Assembly: GCF_046244365.1 (NCBI RefSeq)
Contig: NZ_CP176395.1
Span: 7,812,001 to 7,876,000 of the forward strand
Length of the DNA stretch: 64,000 nucleotides
Origin: Paenibacillus_V sp046244365
Lineage (GTDB): Bacteria > Bacillota > Bacilli > Paenibacillales > NBRC-103111
Reading direction: 5' to 3'
Shown: piece by piece, positions 33,149-41,539 of the stretch
Position numbering within the stretch: the stretch's first letter is position 1
Layout: the number at the start of each line of letters is the position of its first letter
Translations under genes and position numbers: made by a program
Notes under the pieces: generated by a model
What the model was told of the DNA's origin: nothing
Seen by the model: the letters and a program-made list of their open reading frames with translations, nothing else
Databases searched by the model: none

Positions 33149-33265
33149 AGGACGAAGCCCCCTTTGGCGTGCTGGTCCCCATTCCGTGCTTTATGCGTCT
33201 TCTCCCCATTTTACATCATCGTCACCGTTATATCATCCATTTCATGCCAAAAAGCAGCTCTATAT

Positions 33266-33391
33266 CTACATCAAATATCGCTTGATCGCTTCTACGACCA
33301 CAGCCGCACCGCATAACAGCGCAATACTCCCGAAGCAAGCCGCCGTTACGATTTGACTGAATACTAAACTTCTTTCTTCTTTCATGTCCAT
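33266..33391 (-). CDS. Small single-pass membrane peptide, about 41 aa
   Basis: ATG 33391 opens 41 codons starting M-D-M-K-E-E-R-S-L-V-F and then a hydrophobic stretch (V-T-A-A-C-F-G-S-I-A-L-L-C-G-A-A-V-V-V) and a basic end. GAGGAG lies four bases before the first ATG and ten before the second (33385). The layout (charged start, one membrane helix) is typical of real small proteins. No family is known. A different frame also reads through here but has no such features. Confidence 0.6.
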   Translation of the reverse strand: MDMKEERSLVFSQIVTAACFGSIALLCGAAVVVEAIKRYLM

Positions 33392-33574
33392 CCCGCTCCT
33401 CTTTGGATTCTATGAATCCATTATAGAACGCCGGCAACCTCCTACCCATCGATTTTCATGACAAAAACCGGCCGCGAACCTTTCAAAATTGTCACCGTAC
33501 CACGAGTTCCATTTCATTTATCTATGCTCTCGAAATGATTCTATTAGGATTGGACAAGTTGCACCGGCTGTCAA

Positions 33575-33626
33575 ATAAGAAAAGAGGCTTCCATCGCCGA
33601 ACGGCGAGAAAGCCTCTTTTCTTATT
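33575..33626 (-). terminator. Terminator after the Gfo/Idh/MocA gene
   Basis: AATAAGAAAAGAGGCTT pairs perfectly with AAGCCTCTTTTCTTATT around an 18-base loop that itself has CGCCG/CGGCG. T-rich on both strands. Confidence 0.9.
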
Positions 33627-33642
33627 ACATAAAACAATTCCT

Positions 33643-34709
33643 TTACATTCGGACTTCCATTCCGGTTTTGGCCGATTCGTAAATCGCCGACAATATTTTG
33701 ATTGTGTCGACGCCATGCTCGGGACGAATAATCGGCTCCGCGCGCTGTTTAACGCAATCGATAAAATGCTTCAGGTGCTCGCCGTGCGGATCAGCCAATT
33801 CATTCGGCTTGAATACGGGAACCGTATTGATCAGCTGTCCCGCCGATTCCGAGAATAGCTGCAATTCATTTCTCTTCAGGCTAAACCCCGCTTTCGTGCC
33901 GCGAAGCTCCACGAAATTCATTTCTTCTCCGATATTGGATGCCCAACTGAACTCGATTTGCAAAGAAGCGCCGTTATCGAAACGAATAAACCCGGTCGCC
34001 AGGTCTTCCACGTCGAATACGCCGTTTTCTTTCCTCTCTCCGTAGACGCTGTGAACCGAATCGGATTGCTCATTATCGGCGAATTTCGTATAAGTGGCGC
34101 CGGATACGGCGATCGGTTTCGGATTGCCCATAAACCATACGGCAAGATCGATAAAATGGACGCCCAAATCGATTAACGGACCGCCCCCGGACAGCTCCTT
34201 GGTTGTGAACCAGCCGCCTTTTCCCGGAATGCCGCGTCTGCGAATCCACCCGCAGCGGCCCGTATAGAGGTCTCCCATGTGCCCTTCTCCGATAAACCGT
34301 TTGAGGTATTGAGCGGCCGGCGTAAAGCGGTTATTTCTCATCACCATCAATATTTTTCCGCTGGAGCTGGCAGCGTCGGCCATTTTTTGCGCTTCCTCCG
34401 GGTTCACGGCATCGGGCTTTTCGCAAAAAACGTGTTTCCCCGCTTGTAAAGCGGCAATGGCAATAATCGAATGGTACAGGTTCGGCGTACAAATATCGAC
34501 AGCGTCGATGTCATTCCTTTGCAGCAGCTCCCGGTAATCGGTATAGAAGGCTGGAATGCCGAATTCCTTGGCAGTCTTTTCGGCTTTCTCTTGATCGGTA
34601 TCGCACAATGCGACCAGTTCCACCTCCGGGTGACTCCTAAGCGTTCGGACATGCGCCTCCCGGAAAATGTTGCCCCCCCGATAACGCCCATTCTCAGTTT
34701 GGTCATCAT
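33643..34709 (-). pseudogene. Gfo/Idh/MocA-family oxidoreductase with frameshift in a G7 tract
   Basis: The gene starts at ATG 34709 (M-M-T-K-L-R-M-G-V-I-G-G) and after seven G (C run at 34673-34679) goes out of frame. With one more G it would read G-G-G-N-I-F-R-E-A-H-V, the normal NAD-binding start, and continue to 33643 as a 350-aa-class protein (E-K-P motif, G-G-G-P-L-I-D-L-G-V-H). An intact-looking frame from TTG 34728 lacks the G-x-G-x-x-G strand, so it is not the native start. It overlaps the isomerase stop by ATGA. A homopolymer slip may be an assembly error, a mutation or phase variation. Confidence 0.85.
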
Positions 34710-35494
34710 AACCGAACTCCCCCTTCAAACGATGCCGAGAGACCGCGAATCATATTCGTAAGGTTGGTATAGCTTGTTTGAACGCATGCCATCGGATCGC
34801 GCCGGCATTCGTCCTGCTCTACGACGTACCATTCGATTCCGTTCCGTTCCCCCCAAAGAAGAATAGGTCTGAAATCGATCATACCCGTTCCGATCTCGGC
34901 GAATCCCGGCTCCTCATTTTCGGCCATATCTTTTAGGTGGATAAGCGGCATACGGTTTGCATACGGGTTCATATATAATACCGGGTCTAGACCGACTTTT
35001 TTGATCCAGTAAACATCGATTTCAGCCAAAATGCGATTTTCCGCCGATGGCTTGAGTAAGTATTCCAGTCCGTTACAGCCATCCGCCTTTATTTCAAACT
35101 CAAAATCATGGTTATGGTAGCTGAGCCGGAGTCCATGCTCCTCCATGGCCGCCGCAGCCTGATTCAACGTTTGTTTGACGTAGCGGAAGCCTTCTTCCGT
35201 GCGATAGGCTACCGGAATGGACGGACAGACGATGTCTCGGGTCCCGAACAACCGGGCTTCCTTCATGACCTCTTCCAAATCGCCTTCAATCCTGCCAAAC
35301 GAAATATGCAGTCCGGCCGTTTGCAGCTCCAAGCCGCGGACGACGGCAGCCAGCTCCTCAGGGTCGTACTCGTGGTACCCGGCCATTTGAACGCCGGCCC
35401 ACCCCATCCGCTTCAATTCCCGCAGCACTTGCGGAAAATCGTTTTGACACGCATCGCGAAGCGTATACAATTGAACGGCCAACTTGCTTTTCAT
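34706..35494 (-). CDS. Sugar phosphate isomerase/epimerase (xylose isomerase-like TIM barrel)
   Basis: The protein of 262 aa is a TIM barrel of the IolE/xylose isomerase-like group (V-Q-L-Y-T-L-R, G-L-H-I-S-F, Y-H-N-H-D-F-E-F, E-I-D-V-Y-W, H-L-K-D-M, V-E-Q-D-E). These give the divalent metal site. It follows the truncated FAD gene by about 20 bases and overlaps the Gfo/Idh/MocA gene, forming an operon. Such pairs are seen in 3-keto-glycoside and inositol pathways; the substrate here is unknown. I chose ATG 35494 with GGAAGGGA upstream. Confidence 0.88.
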   Translation of the reverse strand: MKSKLAVQLYTLRDACQNDFPQVLRELKRMGWAGVQMAGYHEYDPEELAAVVRGLELQTAGLHISFGRIEGDLEEVMKEARLFGTRDIVCPSIPVAYRTEEGFRYVKQTLNQAAAAMEEHGLRLSYHNHDFEFEIKADGCNGLEYLLKPSAENRILAEIDVYWIKKVGLDPVLYMNPYANRMPLIHLKDMAENEEPGFAEIGTGMIDFRPILLWGERNGIEWYVVEQDECRRDPMACVQTSYTNLTNMIRGLSASFEGGVRL

Positions 35495-35514
35495 TGGTTT
35501 TGTCCCTTCCCGGA

Positions 35515-36205
35515 TCAACGTTTCCACTGCAAAATTTGCCCGTCCATGAGCAGCCGTTCGCACAGCACAGAATAGTCCAGATCCTGCACAGCCTTATTGC
35601 CTTCCAAGGCAAGCGCTGCCGCTGTAGCGGCCGATTGGCCCAAAACCATAAAGACGGGTTCCATCCGGATCGAGCCGAAAGCGATATGAGAGGCTGACAG
35701 GCAAACGGGGACGAGAAGATTTTGACATTGTTCCCCCTTCGGAATAATGGAACGGTAAGATATCGGATAAGGCCCATACGGCGCAATTTCGACGTTTCCT
35801 TCGTTGATGCAGCGGCCGTCAATGACAAGCCTTCGGCAGTTATGGAAATCCATCGTATAAGCCGCATATCCGACGATATCTTCGACAGCGGCAATATGCC
35901 GGCAATGATGTTCCGTCATCACCACATCCGCGATCATGCGACGCGCTTCCCGAATATACAGTTGATGCGGCCAGTTCGCGGTTGTGGTAAATTCGTCAGC
36001 GGGAAGCCCCCACCGCCCGGCTTCTCCGCGAATAGGTGCCGGCACCCTTTCATCTTTGGACAGAAAGTACAGCAGTCCCATCATATAATTCACATGGTCC
36101 TGAAAGATGCGTTCCCTTGTCAGGTAATCTCCGTCGGGCCAATCGTAGTTGCCGCCGATATGATCGGTGGACACGGCGCCGAAATTGTTCAAGTCGGTCT
36201 TCCCT
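35515..36205 (-). pseudogene. Truncated FAD-dependent oxidoreductase (C-terminal part only)
   Basis: About 230 codons match the second half of the same FAD_oxidored family as 28116-29690 (D-L-N-N-F-G-A-V-S-T-D-H-I-G, W-P-H-Q-L-Y-I-R-E-A-R-R-M, M-V-L-G-Q-S-A-A-T-A-A). The dinucleotide-binding first half is missing. Homology stops near 36205, exactly where an N-terminally truncated AraC gene begins on the other strand. The frame runs on to 36396, but that part is antisense to AraC and not homologous. It is probably a deletion scar. Confidence 0.8.
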
Positions 36206-36514
36206 TCCCTTTGCTTGACTTCAATCGCCGACACGATGAAACTATCGTCCAGACGACTGAGCAAAATGTTCAAGGATGCCGCCAATATCTCGATTTCCGA
36301 GTTGATTACCGAAACCAGGCTGGCCAAAGCAGCCGAGCTGCTCGTCCAGCACAATCTGAGCGTCCATGAGGTTGTCGAGAAGGTGGGCATGATCAACGAA
36401 ACCTACTTCTTCAGCGTATTCAAAAAACGTTACGGAGCGACGCCGAAGGAATACGCATTACAGAAACAGCTCGTGATGCTGAACGGCGCGCAAAGAACGG
36501 AAAAGGAACGCTGA
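36206..36514 (+). pseudogene. Truncated AraC-family regulator (C-terminal DNA-binding part)
   Basis: About 100 codons match the double helix-turn-helix of AraC proteins (L-T-S-I-A-D-T-M-K-L-S-S-R-R-L-S-K-M-F-K, then E-V-V-E-K-V-G-M-I-N-E-T-Y-F-F-S-V-F-K-K-R-Y-G). The sensor domain and start are absent. It abuts the truncated FAD gene, from which it would have been divergent. One deletion removing both 5' ends and the shared promoter explains both remnants. Confidence 0.78.
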
Positions 36515-36692
36515 CGGATGCTGCTGCCGGCGGCCTAAACAGTAATAACGGATTTTCGAGGGGCTAAACGACCTGTTCAGCGGGCAAATGAACAAATCGC
36601 TCGGAGGAAGAGAATGGGGACGGGAGGACGATTACCAAGAAGCCGATCAGGCGGGGCCGGCAATCTCCGCTAAAATCCCCATGCCAAGCAAT

Positions 36693-36718
36693 GAAGAAAA
36701 GAGCGGCTCGTCGCCGCC
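36693..36718 (-). terminator. Probable terminator of the ABC-2 operon
   Basis: On the minus strand GCGGC and GCCGC form a short hairpin followed by TCTTTTCTTC. The stem is weak. Confidence 0.5.
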
Positions 36719-36742
36719 CTTCCCTTTTACCCGTAACCTTTC

Positions 36743-37528
36743 CTAAGATCCAGCCCCGCGGTACCGACGTACGCCGAAATTCCAGACGGACAACCCGACC
36801 GCACAGAACGCAATGCCGACAACCGGCGTCAGCAGCGCCATTCCGCCCCAATTCGCCCTGTCGAGAAAATACGACGCCGGATAGAAGCCGACGAATGCAA
36901 AAGGCAGTATCCAGGTGAGCAGCACCGTCATCGTTTTGTTGTACACGTTGACCGGGTAACGCCCGTAGTTCTGAATGTTCCAAATCAGCGGCAAAATACC
37001 GGTAGGCGCATCGACGAAAAACGATATCGACGTCAGCCCCACATAAACCCCGCCGTAAATAAGCACCGAGCTCGCGACCAGCAGTACGAACACAATCGGG
37101 TCGTACCAGCTCAGATCGACGCCGAGATAAGGCCATGTCGCCCCCATGATGACAAGCCCCGCCACCGAACCCATCAGCGATGCAGGATCCATATTTTCGA
37201 GCATCAGCTGCACCAGATTGTACGCGGGGCGCGTCAGTACGCGGTCCATCTCGCCTTTGACCAAATATCGTTCGGCAAAGCCCCACAGGTTGAAGAAGCA
37301 GCCGAAAACGCCGTAAGGCACCATAAAAAATCCGTAAATGAAAAGCACCTGCGCCTGCGTCCAGCCGCCCAGCATATCGGTATGCAGAAACACGACTAGA
37401 ATAAAGAAGAGGTTTACGCCTTGAAACAGCAGGTCCGAAATCACTTCCACCCAAAAGTCGGAGCGGTACGTCAGCCTCGTCTTCATATAGTTTTTCAAAT
37501 AATCCATAAGCAAAGTCGCATAAAACAT
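36743..37528 (-). CDS. ABC-2 transporter permease, second subunit
   Basis: This 261-aa membrane protein has six hydrophobic segments and belongs to the ABC-2 permease group (DUF990-like). ATG 37528 is five bases after the stop of the other permease gene, with AGGAGG nearby. The two permeases and the ATPase form one exporter operon in the cytoplasmic membrane. Substrate is unknown. Longer N-terminal readings have no ribosome binding site. Confidence 0.88.
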   Translation of the reverse strand: MFYATLLMDYLKNYMKTRLTYRSDFWVEVISDLLFQGVNLFFILVVFLHTDMLGGWTQAQVLFIYGFFMVPYGVFGCFFNLWGFAERYLVKGEMDRVLTRPAYNLVQLMLENMDPASLMGSVAGLVIMGATWPYLGVDLSWYDPIVFVLLVASSVLIYGGVYVGLTSISFFVDAPTGILPLIWNIQNYGRYPVNVYNKTMTVLLTWILPFAFVGFYPASYFLDRANWGGMALLTPVVGIAFCAVGLSVWNFGVRRYRGAGS

Positions 37529-37533
37529 ACCGG

Positions 37534-38328
37534 TCACCCTCCTTGCACGAACAAGCGATACCGCGCCCGCCGCCATATCCAGATAATCGGCACGAGCAAG
37601 ATGACGAACCAGACCATCTGGACGCCCAGCACGCTGCCGGCGCTCACGCCGCTTACTTTACCCGAGAACACGGCCCCCGGCAAATACGAAATCGCTTGGA
37701 AGGGCAGCACCTTGAGGATACTTTCCGCCCATAGCGGGAAGAAGCTGATCGGGATGATCAGACCGGAAAACAGGTCGACCGCCACCCTCTTCATACGCAT
37801 CATGCCCTCGGCATTTTCCATAAAAAACGCGCACAGCCCCGTCAAAATATTGATTTGCGAATTGATCAGGAAACTGAACAGCAGCATGACTAGAAACGTC
37901 AGCCAAACGTAAGGATCGGTCGGCAGCTTCACCGGGAACAACAGCGAAGCGATAATCATGCCCGGCGTCGAGAAGAGGAGCAGACGAAACATCCCTTCCC
38001 CCATGCCCTGCATCATCTTGACGACTAAATAGTTGTATGGGCGGATAAACTGGATAGCAACGCTTCCGTCCTTGATTTCATTCGATATTTCCCGGTCCAG
38101 GTTGTTAAAATAAAACGCCCTCGCCATCCATGTAACGGCAACGTACGTGGTCATCTGCGCCATATTCATGCCGGCGATCGCTTCGCTTCCCGAGTAAATC
38201 GCTTTCCACAAAAAATACTGAGCGCCGATATTCGCTACATATATTAATATACCGGTGTAATAATTCAGCCTGTACGCAAGCATCATGAGAAACCGGATGC
38301 GGATGAGGTCGATGTATGCGCCCGTCAT
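37534..38328 (-). CDS. ABC-2 transporter permease, first subunit
   Basis: The 264-aa protein has about six membrane segments and a R-E-I-S-N-E-I-K-D-G-S-V-A-I-Q-F-I-R-P-Y motif typical of ABC-2 permeases next to ViaA/DUF990-type ATPases. Its start overlaps the ATPase stop by four bases, and the second permease begins five bases after its stop. The order ATPase-permease-permease is the standard tripartite exporter layout. Confidence 0.88.
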   Translation of the reverse strand: MTGAYIDLIRIRFLMMLAYRLNYYTGILIYVANIGAQYFLWKAIYSGSEAIAGMNMAQMTTYVAVTWMARAFYFNNLDREISNEIKDGSVAIQFIRPYNYLVVKMMQGMGEGMFRLLLFSTPGMIIASLLFPVKLPTDPYVWLTFLVMLLFSFLINSQINILTGLCAFFMENAEGMMRMKRVAVDLFSGLIIPISFFPLWAESILKVLPFQAISYLPGAVFSGKVSGVSAGSVLGVQMVWFVILLVPIIWIWRRARYRLFVQGG

Positions 38329-39491
38329 GAAGCACCGCTCCCTTGCTTCTCGCGTTCCTTGGCGGTTTCCCCGTTAGATGCTGCTGACCCGTCGTTCACC
38401 GGAGACGAAGGCGCAACTACCGCCTCTTCCGGCATCGCTTCGATCTGTCCTGCGGCTGCATTCGCGCCGGGGTTCAATGACGAGAGATCGGCGACGGAGC
38501 CGGATTTGTAAATTTCGCGGACGATGTCGTCCGTGTTCGTTTCGACGATTTTGACGTCGGCGATCGGCGTACTGGTAACGACGCGGCCCAGCACTTCCGA
38601 AATGCCCGCCTGATCGGCCGGGACCCAAACTTTCGCTGACGCTTCGCCGGTTTGCGTCCACACGACGGGCAAGCCTGCCGTCAGCTCGGCCAGACGCTCC
38701 AGCGGGAACGGTTCGGTGAACTGAAGCACGACCTCTTTTCCCTTGCCCCACCGGTTTTTCAGCTCGTCCAGACTGCCGTCATAAATGATCTTGCCGTCAT
38801 CCAGCATGATGACGCGCGAGCACAGCGCTTCGATGTCCTGCAAATCATGGGTCGTGAGCAAAATCGTCGTGCCGAAGCGCTCGTTCAACGACTTCAGAAA
38901 TTCGCGGATTTCCATCTTCACGACGATATCGAGACCGATCGTAGGCTCGTCCAGAAACAAAATGGACGGGTTGTGCAGCAGCGAAGCCGCAAGCTCGCAG
39001 CGCATACGCTGACCAAGGCTCAGCTTCCGCACCGGGCGGTTCAGCAGCTCGGCTAGCTGAAGCCTTTCGACAAGCTCGTCGAGCCGCTTGCGGTAATCGT
39101 CCAAGCCGACTCTGTATACTTTGCGCAGCAGCTGGAACGACTCGATAACGCCGATGTCCCACCATAACTGGCTCCGCTGTCCGAACACGACGCCGATTCC
39201 GCGCACGAACGCCTCCCGTTCCTTGTACGGCACGAAGCCGTTTACGCGCAGCTCGCCGGACGTCGGCACGAGAATGCCGGTGAGCATTTTGATCGTAGTC
39301 GATTTACCGGCGCCGTTCTCTCCGATATAGCCGCAAATTTCGCCTTGCGGAATTTGGAAGCTGATATCGTTAACCGCCGTCACCTCGCGGTATTCGCGGC
39401 GGAACAGATCCTGCAGCGCGCCTTTTAGGCCTTCGCGGTTTTTCTGAACTTTGAACTGCTTGCGCAGTTGATGAACGTCAATAGCAAGCAT
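38325..39491 (-). CDS. ABC transporter ATP-binding protein (ABC-2 exporter)
   Basis: The 388-aa ATPase has Walker A G-E-N-G-A-G-K-S-T at about 57-65, signature L-S-L-G-Q-R-M, Walker B L-F-L-D-E-P-T-I-G-L-D and a switch histidine T-T-H-D. Its extra C-terminal domain of about 140 residues ends in a Ser/Ala-rich acidic tail. It drives the two permeases downstream, coupled by a 4-base overlap. Substrates of this ABC subgroup range from polysaccharides to peptides, and nothing in the neighbourhood points to one. Confidence 0.92.
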   Translation of the reverse strand: MLAIDVHQLRKQFKVQKNREGLKGALQDLFRREYREVTAVNDISFQIPQGEICGYIGENGAGKSTTIKMLTGILVPTSGELRVNGFVPYKEREAFVRGIGVVFGQRSQLWWDIGVIESFQLLRKVYRVGLDDYRKRLDELVERLQLAELLNRPVRKLSLGQRMRCELAASLLHNPSILFLDEPTIGLDIVVKMEIREFLKSLNERFGTTILLTTHDLQDIEALCSRVIMLDDGKIIYDGSLDELKNRWGKGKEVVLQFTEPFPLERLAELTAGLPVVWTQTGEASAKVWVPADQAGISEVLGRVVTSTPIADVKIVETNTDDIVREIYKSGSVADLSSLNPGANAAAGQIEAMPEEAVVAPSSPVNDGSAASNGETAKEREKQGSGAS

Positions 39492-39902
39492 GGTTCTTTC
39501 TCCTTTCTTACAGGGGCAGCTTCAAGGTCACTATCGCCTAAACATGCCCGTACGACAAATCTTTGCAACTTTCGAGCGCGCCTCATCGTCTAATGGTTAA
39601 GAAGCCGCATTCCTTTCCAGCATTCGACAAAACTTGCCCGCGACAGGCGGCGCCATCTATAATGAAAATAACGGCACGGACGAAATGTCAACGTTTGGCC
39701 CGGCCTCTGCCGGAATGAATGCAAGCTTTTTACGCACATTATAAAAGGTGCTGCGCTGCATTCCCTATGATACATCATGCCTTCCTTTACGGAAAGACGG
39801 GCACAAAAATGTGACCGGATTCTCCATAAAGCGCGTTCGGCGCTTATCGGAAGCAGCTAACGCATCCAATCAAACGAGGTGACGAAAGGAGAGGCGGCGC
39901 CG
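39492..39902. other. Divergent spacer between the ABC operon and the LCP gene
   Basis: I see no gene here. A TTGCCC / TATAAT pair (39634-39663) is a likely promoter for the LCP gene. Confidence 0.55.
39634..39663 (+). promoter_or_regulatory. Candidate sigma-A promoter for the LCP gene
   Basis: TTGCCC and TATAAT are 18 bases apart. The site leaves an untranslated leader of about 230 bases, so other promoters are possible. Confidence 0.4.
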
Positions 39903-41018
39903 GTGAGGATTTTCAAATGGACGATGCTTACCCTGGTGGTAGCTCTTCTTGGCACGGTAGGCTATTACGGATATTCCGTTTATTCTTTCGCAAACAGCAT
40001 TCATAAAGATCCCGGGGAATCCCGCGTCCATTCGGTCAAACCGCAATCCGTTTCGGCTAAGGGCGGGACGGCGGATGCCTATACGCCCCCCGTATGGGAA
40101 GGCAAATCGAGGGTTAACGTCTTGCTGCTCGGCGGCGATTCGCGGGGATTAAAGGAGGGCGAAGTGCCGAGGTCGGATACGCTCATGGTCGCTTCCATCG
40201 ATCCGGTTACGAAGAAGGCCCACCTGATTTCGATCCTGCGGGATACTTACGTGAAAATCCCCGGACATGGCGAAGACCGGATTAACTCGGCTCTGGCCAT
40301 CGACGGACCGACGCTTGCCATGCGCACCGTAGGCGATCTGCTCGGCATCCCTATCCAATATTATGTTTACACCGATTTCAAAGGATTCATCGCGCTTATC
40401 GACGCGGTCGGCGGCATCGACATCGACGTCGAGAAGAACATGAAATATACGGACAGCGCGGACGATCACGTTTACGACATTAACTTGAAAAAAGGCTTGC
40501 AGCACATGGACGGCAAAACCGCGCTTCAGTACGTTCGCTTCCGGCATGACGCGCTATCCGATTTTGCCCGGACGGAACGCCAGCGCAAGTTTATGACGGC
40601 GCTCGCCGAGAGGCTGCAAACGACGTCGTCGCTAATCAAGCTTCCGCGAATTTTGCAAAGCATCGATCCGTACATCGAGACGAACTTGTCCGTCATGGAT
40701 ATGGTGAAGCTGGGTTCGCTCGGCTTCGAGGCCAAAGCGGCCGGCATCGAAGGCCTGCAGGTGCCTCCGCAGGAGCTGCTGGAAGAGAAGCAAGTGCGCG
40801 GCGCGGAAGTCATCGGCGTCAACCCGGCGAAGCTGCAGAGCTACATCCAGAAAAAATTCAAAGGCGAATCGGCAACGACGCCTCAGCAAGGCAAGGTCAA
40901 CGCTGCCGGGAAAGCCGGCTCCACCGGCACAAGCACCGGCGCAGCCGCAGGCAGCAAAAACGGCGCGGCCGCGGCACCGACCGCCAAACCTTCAAGCTCG
41001 GGCAAAACAGCCGAGTGA
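39903..41018 (+). CDS. LytR-CpsA-Psr (LCP) family wall polymer ligase
   Basis: The protein of about 371 aa has one N-terminal membrane segment (about 5-25), then an LCP domain: V-L-L-L-G-G-D-S-R, R-S-D-T-L-M-V-A-S-I-D, S-I-L-R-D-T-Y-V-K-I-P, and R-F-R-H-D-A-L-S-D-F-A-R-T-E-R-Q. These arginines and aspartates bind the lipid pyrophosphate and metal. LCP enzymes attach teichoic acids or other polymers to peptidoglycan outside the membrane. The C-terminal tail (about 60 residues) is Ala/Gly/Ser/Lys-rich and probably disordered. I chose GTG 39903 with AAAGGAG upstream. The frame also opens at 39879. Confidence 0.92.
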   Translation: MRIFKWTMLTLVVALLGTVGYYGYSVYSFANSIHKDPGESRVHSVKPQSVSAKGGTADAYTPPVWEGKSRVNVLLLGGDSRGLKEGEVPRSDTLMVASIDPVTKKAHLISILRDTYVKIPGHGEDRINSALAIDGPTLAMRTVGDLLGIPIQYYVYTDFKGFIALIDAVGGIDIDVEKNMKYTDSADDHVYDINLKKGLQHMDGKTALQYVRFRHDALSDFARTERQRKFMTALAERLQTTSSLIKLPRILQSIDPYIETNLSVMDMVKLGSLGFEAKAAGIEGLQVPPQELLEEKQVRGAEVIGVNPAKLQSYIQKKFKGESATTPQQGKVNAAGKAGSTGTSTGAAAGSKNGAAAAPTAKPSSSGKTAE

Positions 41019-41025
41019 CAGAAAT

Positions 41026-41060
41026 AACGTTCCCTGGGAAACCGGGGAACGTTTTGTTGT
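41026..41060 (+). terminator. Terminator of the LCP gene
   Basis: AACGTTCCC pairs with GGGGAACGTT across a short loop and is followed by TTGTTGTT. Confidence 0.82.
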
Positions 41061-41400
41061 TATAGCGGAAGCTTGCGGGTAACAGCAAGAGCTATGCTCC
41101 ACGCCACCGCTAACTGGAATTTCTACAGTTATTTGTCCACGTACATGTCGCGCCCATCCCCCGACTGGATTTCCTGCAACTCTTCGACCTCCTACATGAC
41201 TTGCCCATCCGCTAACTGGATTTCCTACAGCTAATTAATAGATTCAGCGGGCAATGGAGCCCTAATCGGTTAACTACCTGCAGGTTTTCCATTTCAATAA
41301 CCGTTTTCACGCTGATTACTCCAAAATAGCTGCATCAAATCCAGTTAGTCGTTCTTCCGTTCTTCCGTTCTTTCGCCCATACCTACCGTTTACCTGTACC
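41061..41400. repeat. CTAACTGGATTTCCTACAG intergenic repeat family
   Basis: Three or more imperfect copies of a CTAACTGGAATTTCTACAG-like motif occur at about 41107, 41160 and 41213, and inverted related pieces (TACCTGCAGGTTTTCCA and CCAGTTAG) follow up to about 41350. The motif is the reverse complement of the 50-bp family core at 5255-5600. The 480-bp LCP-hemL spacer has no gene. Confidence 0.72.
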
Positions 41401-41539
41401 GGCATAGACAACACGTTCATTTTTGCACAATCGGTAGTGCAAATAAATCCCTTCATTAATATGTGGTAAAATGTTGTGATAAAATGAATGTTAGTGTACG
41501 ATCCTGTTTAGTTTTCGAGTTGAAAGGGGTAATGGTAAG

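Noticed and set aside
34710..34728. TTG start at 34728 for the Gfo/Idh/MocA gene
   Set aside because: It would remove the G-x-G-x-x-G strand and give a non-homologous N-terminus; the ATG 34709 reading fits the family.
36564..37454. Long minus-strand ORF overlapping the ABC-2 permease
   Set aside because: It is out of frame with the permease membrane segments and has Arg/Gly-rich shadow composition.
39575..39660. tRNA-like stretch (GTCTAATGGTTAAGAAGCC) in the ABC/LCP spacer
   Set aside because: It resembles a D-arm, but there is no T-arm GGTTCGAATCC match, no acceptor stem pairing and no CCA end.
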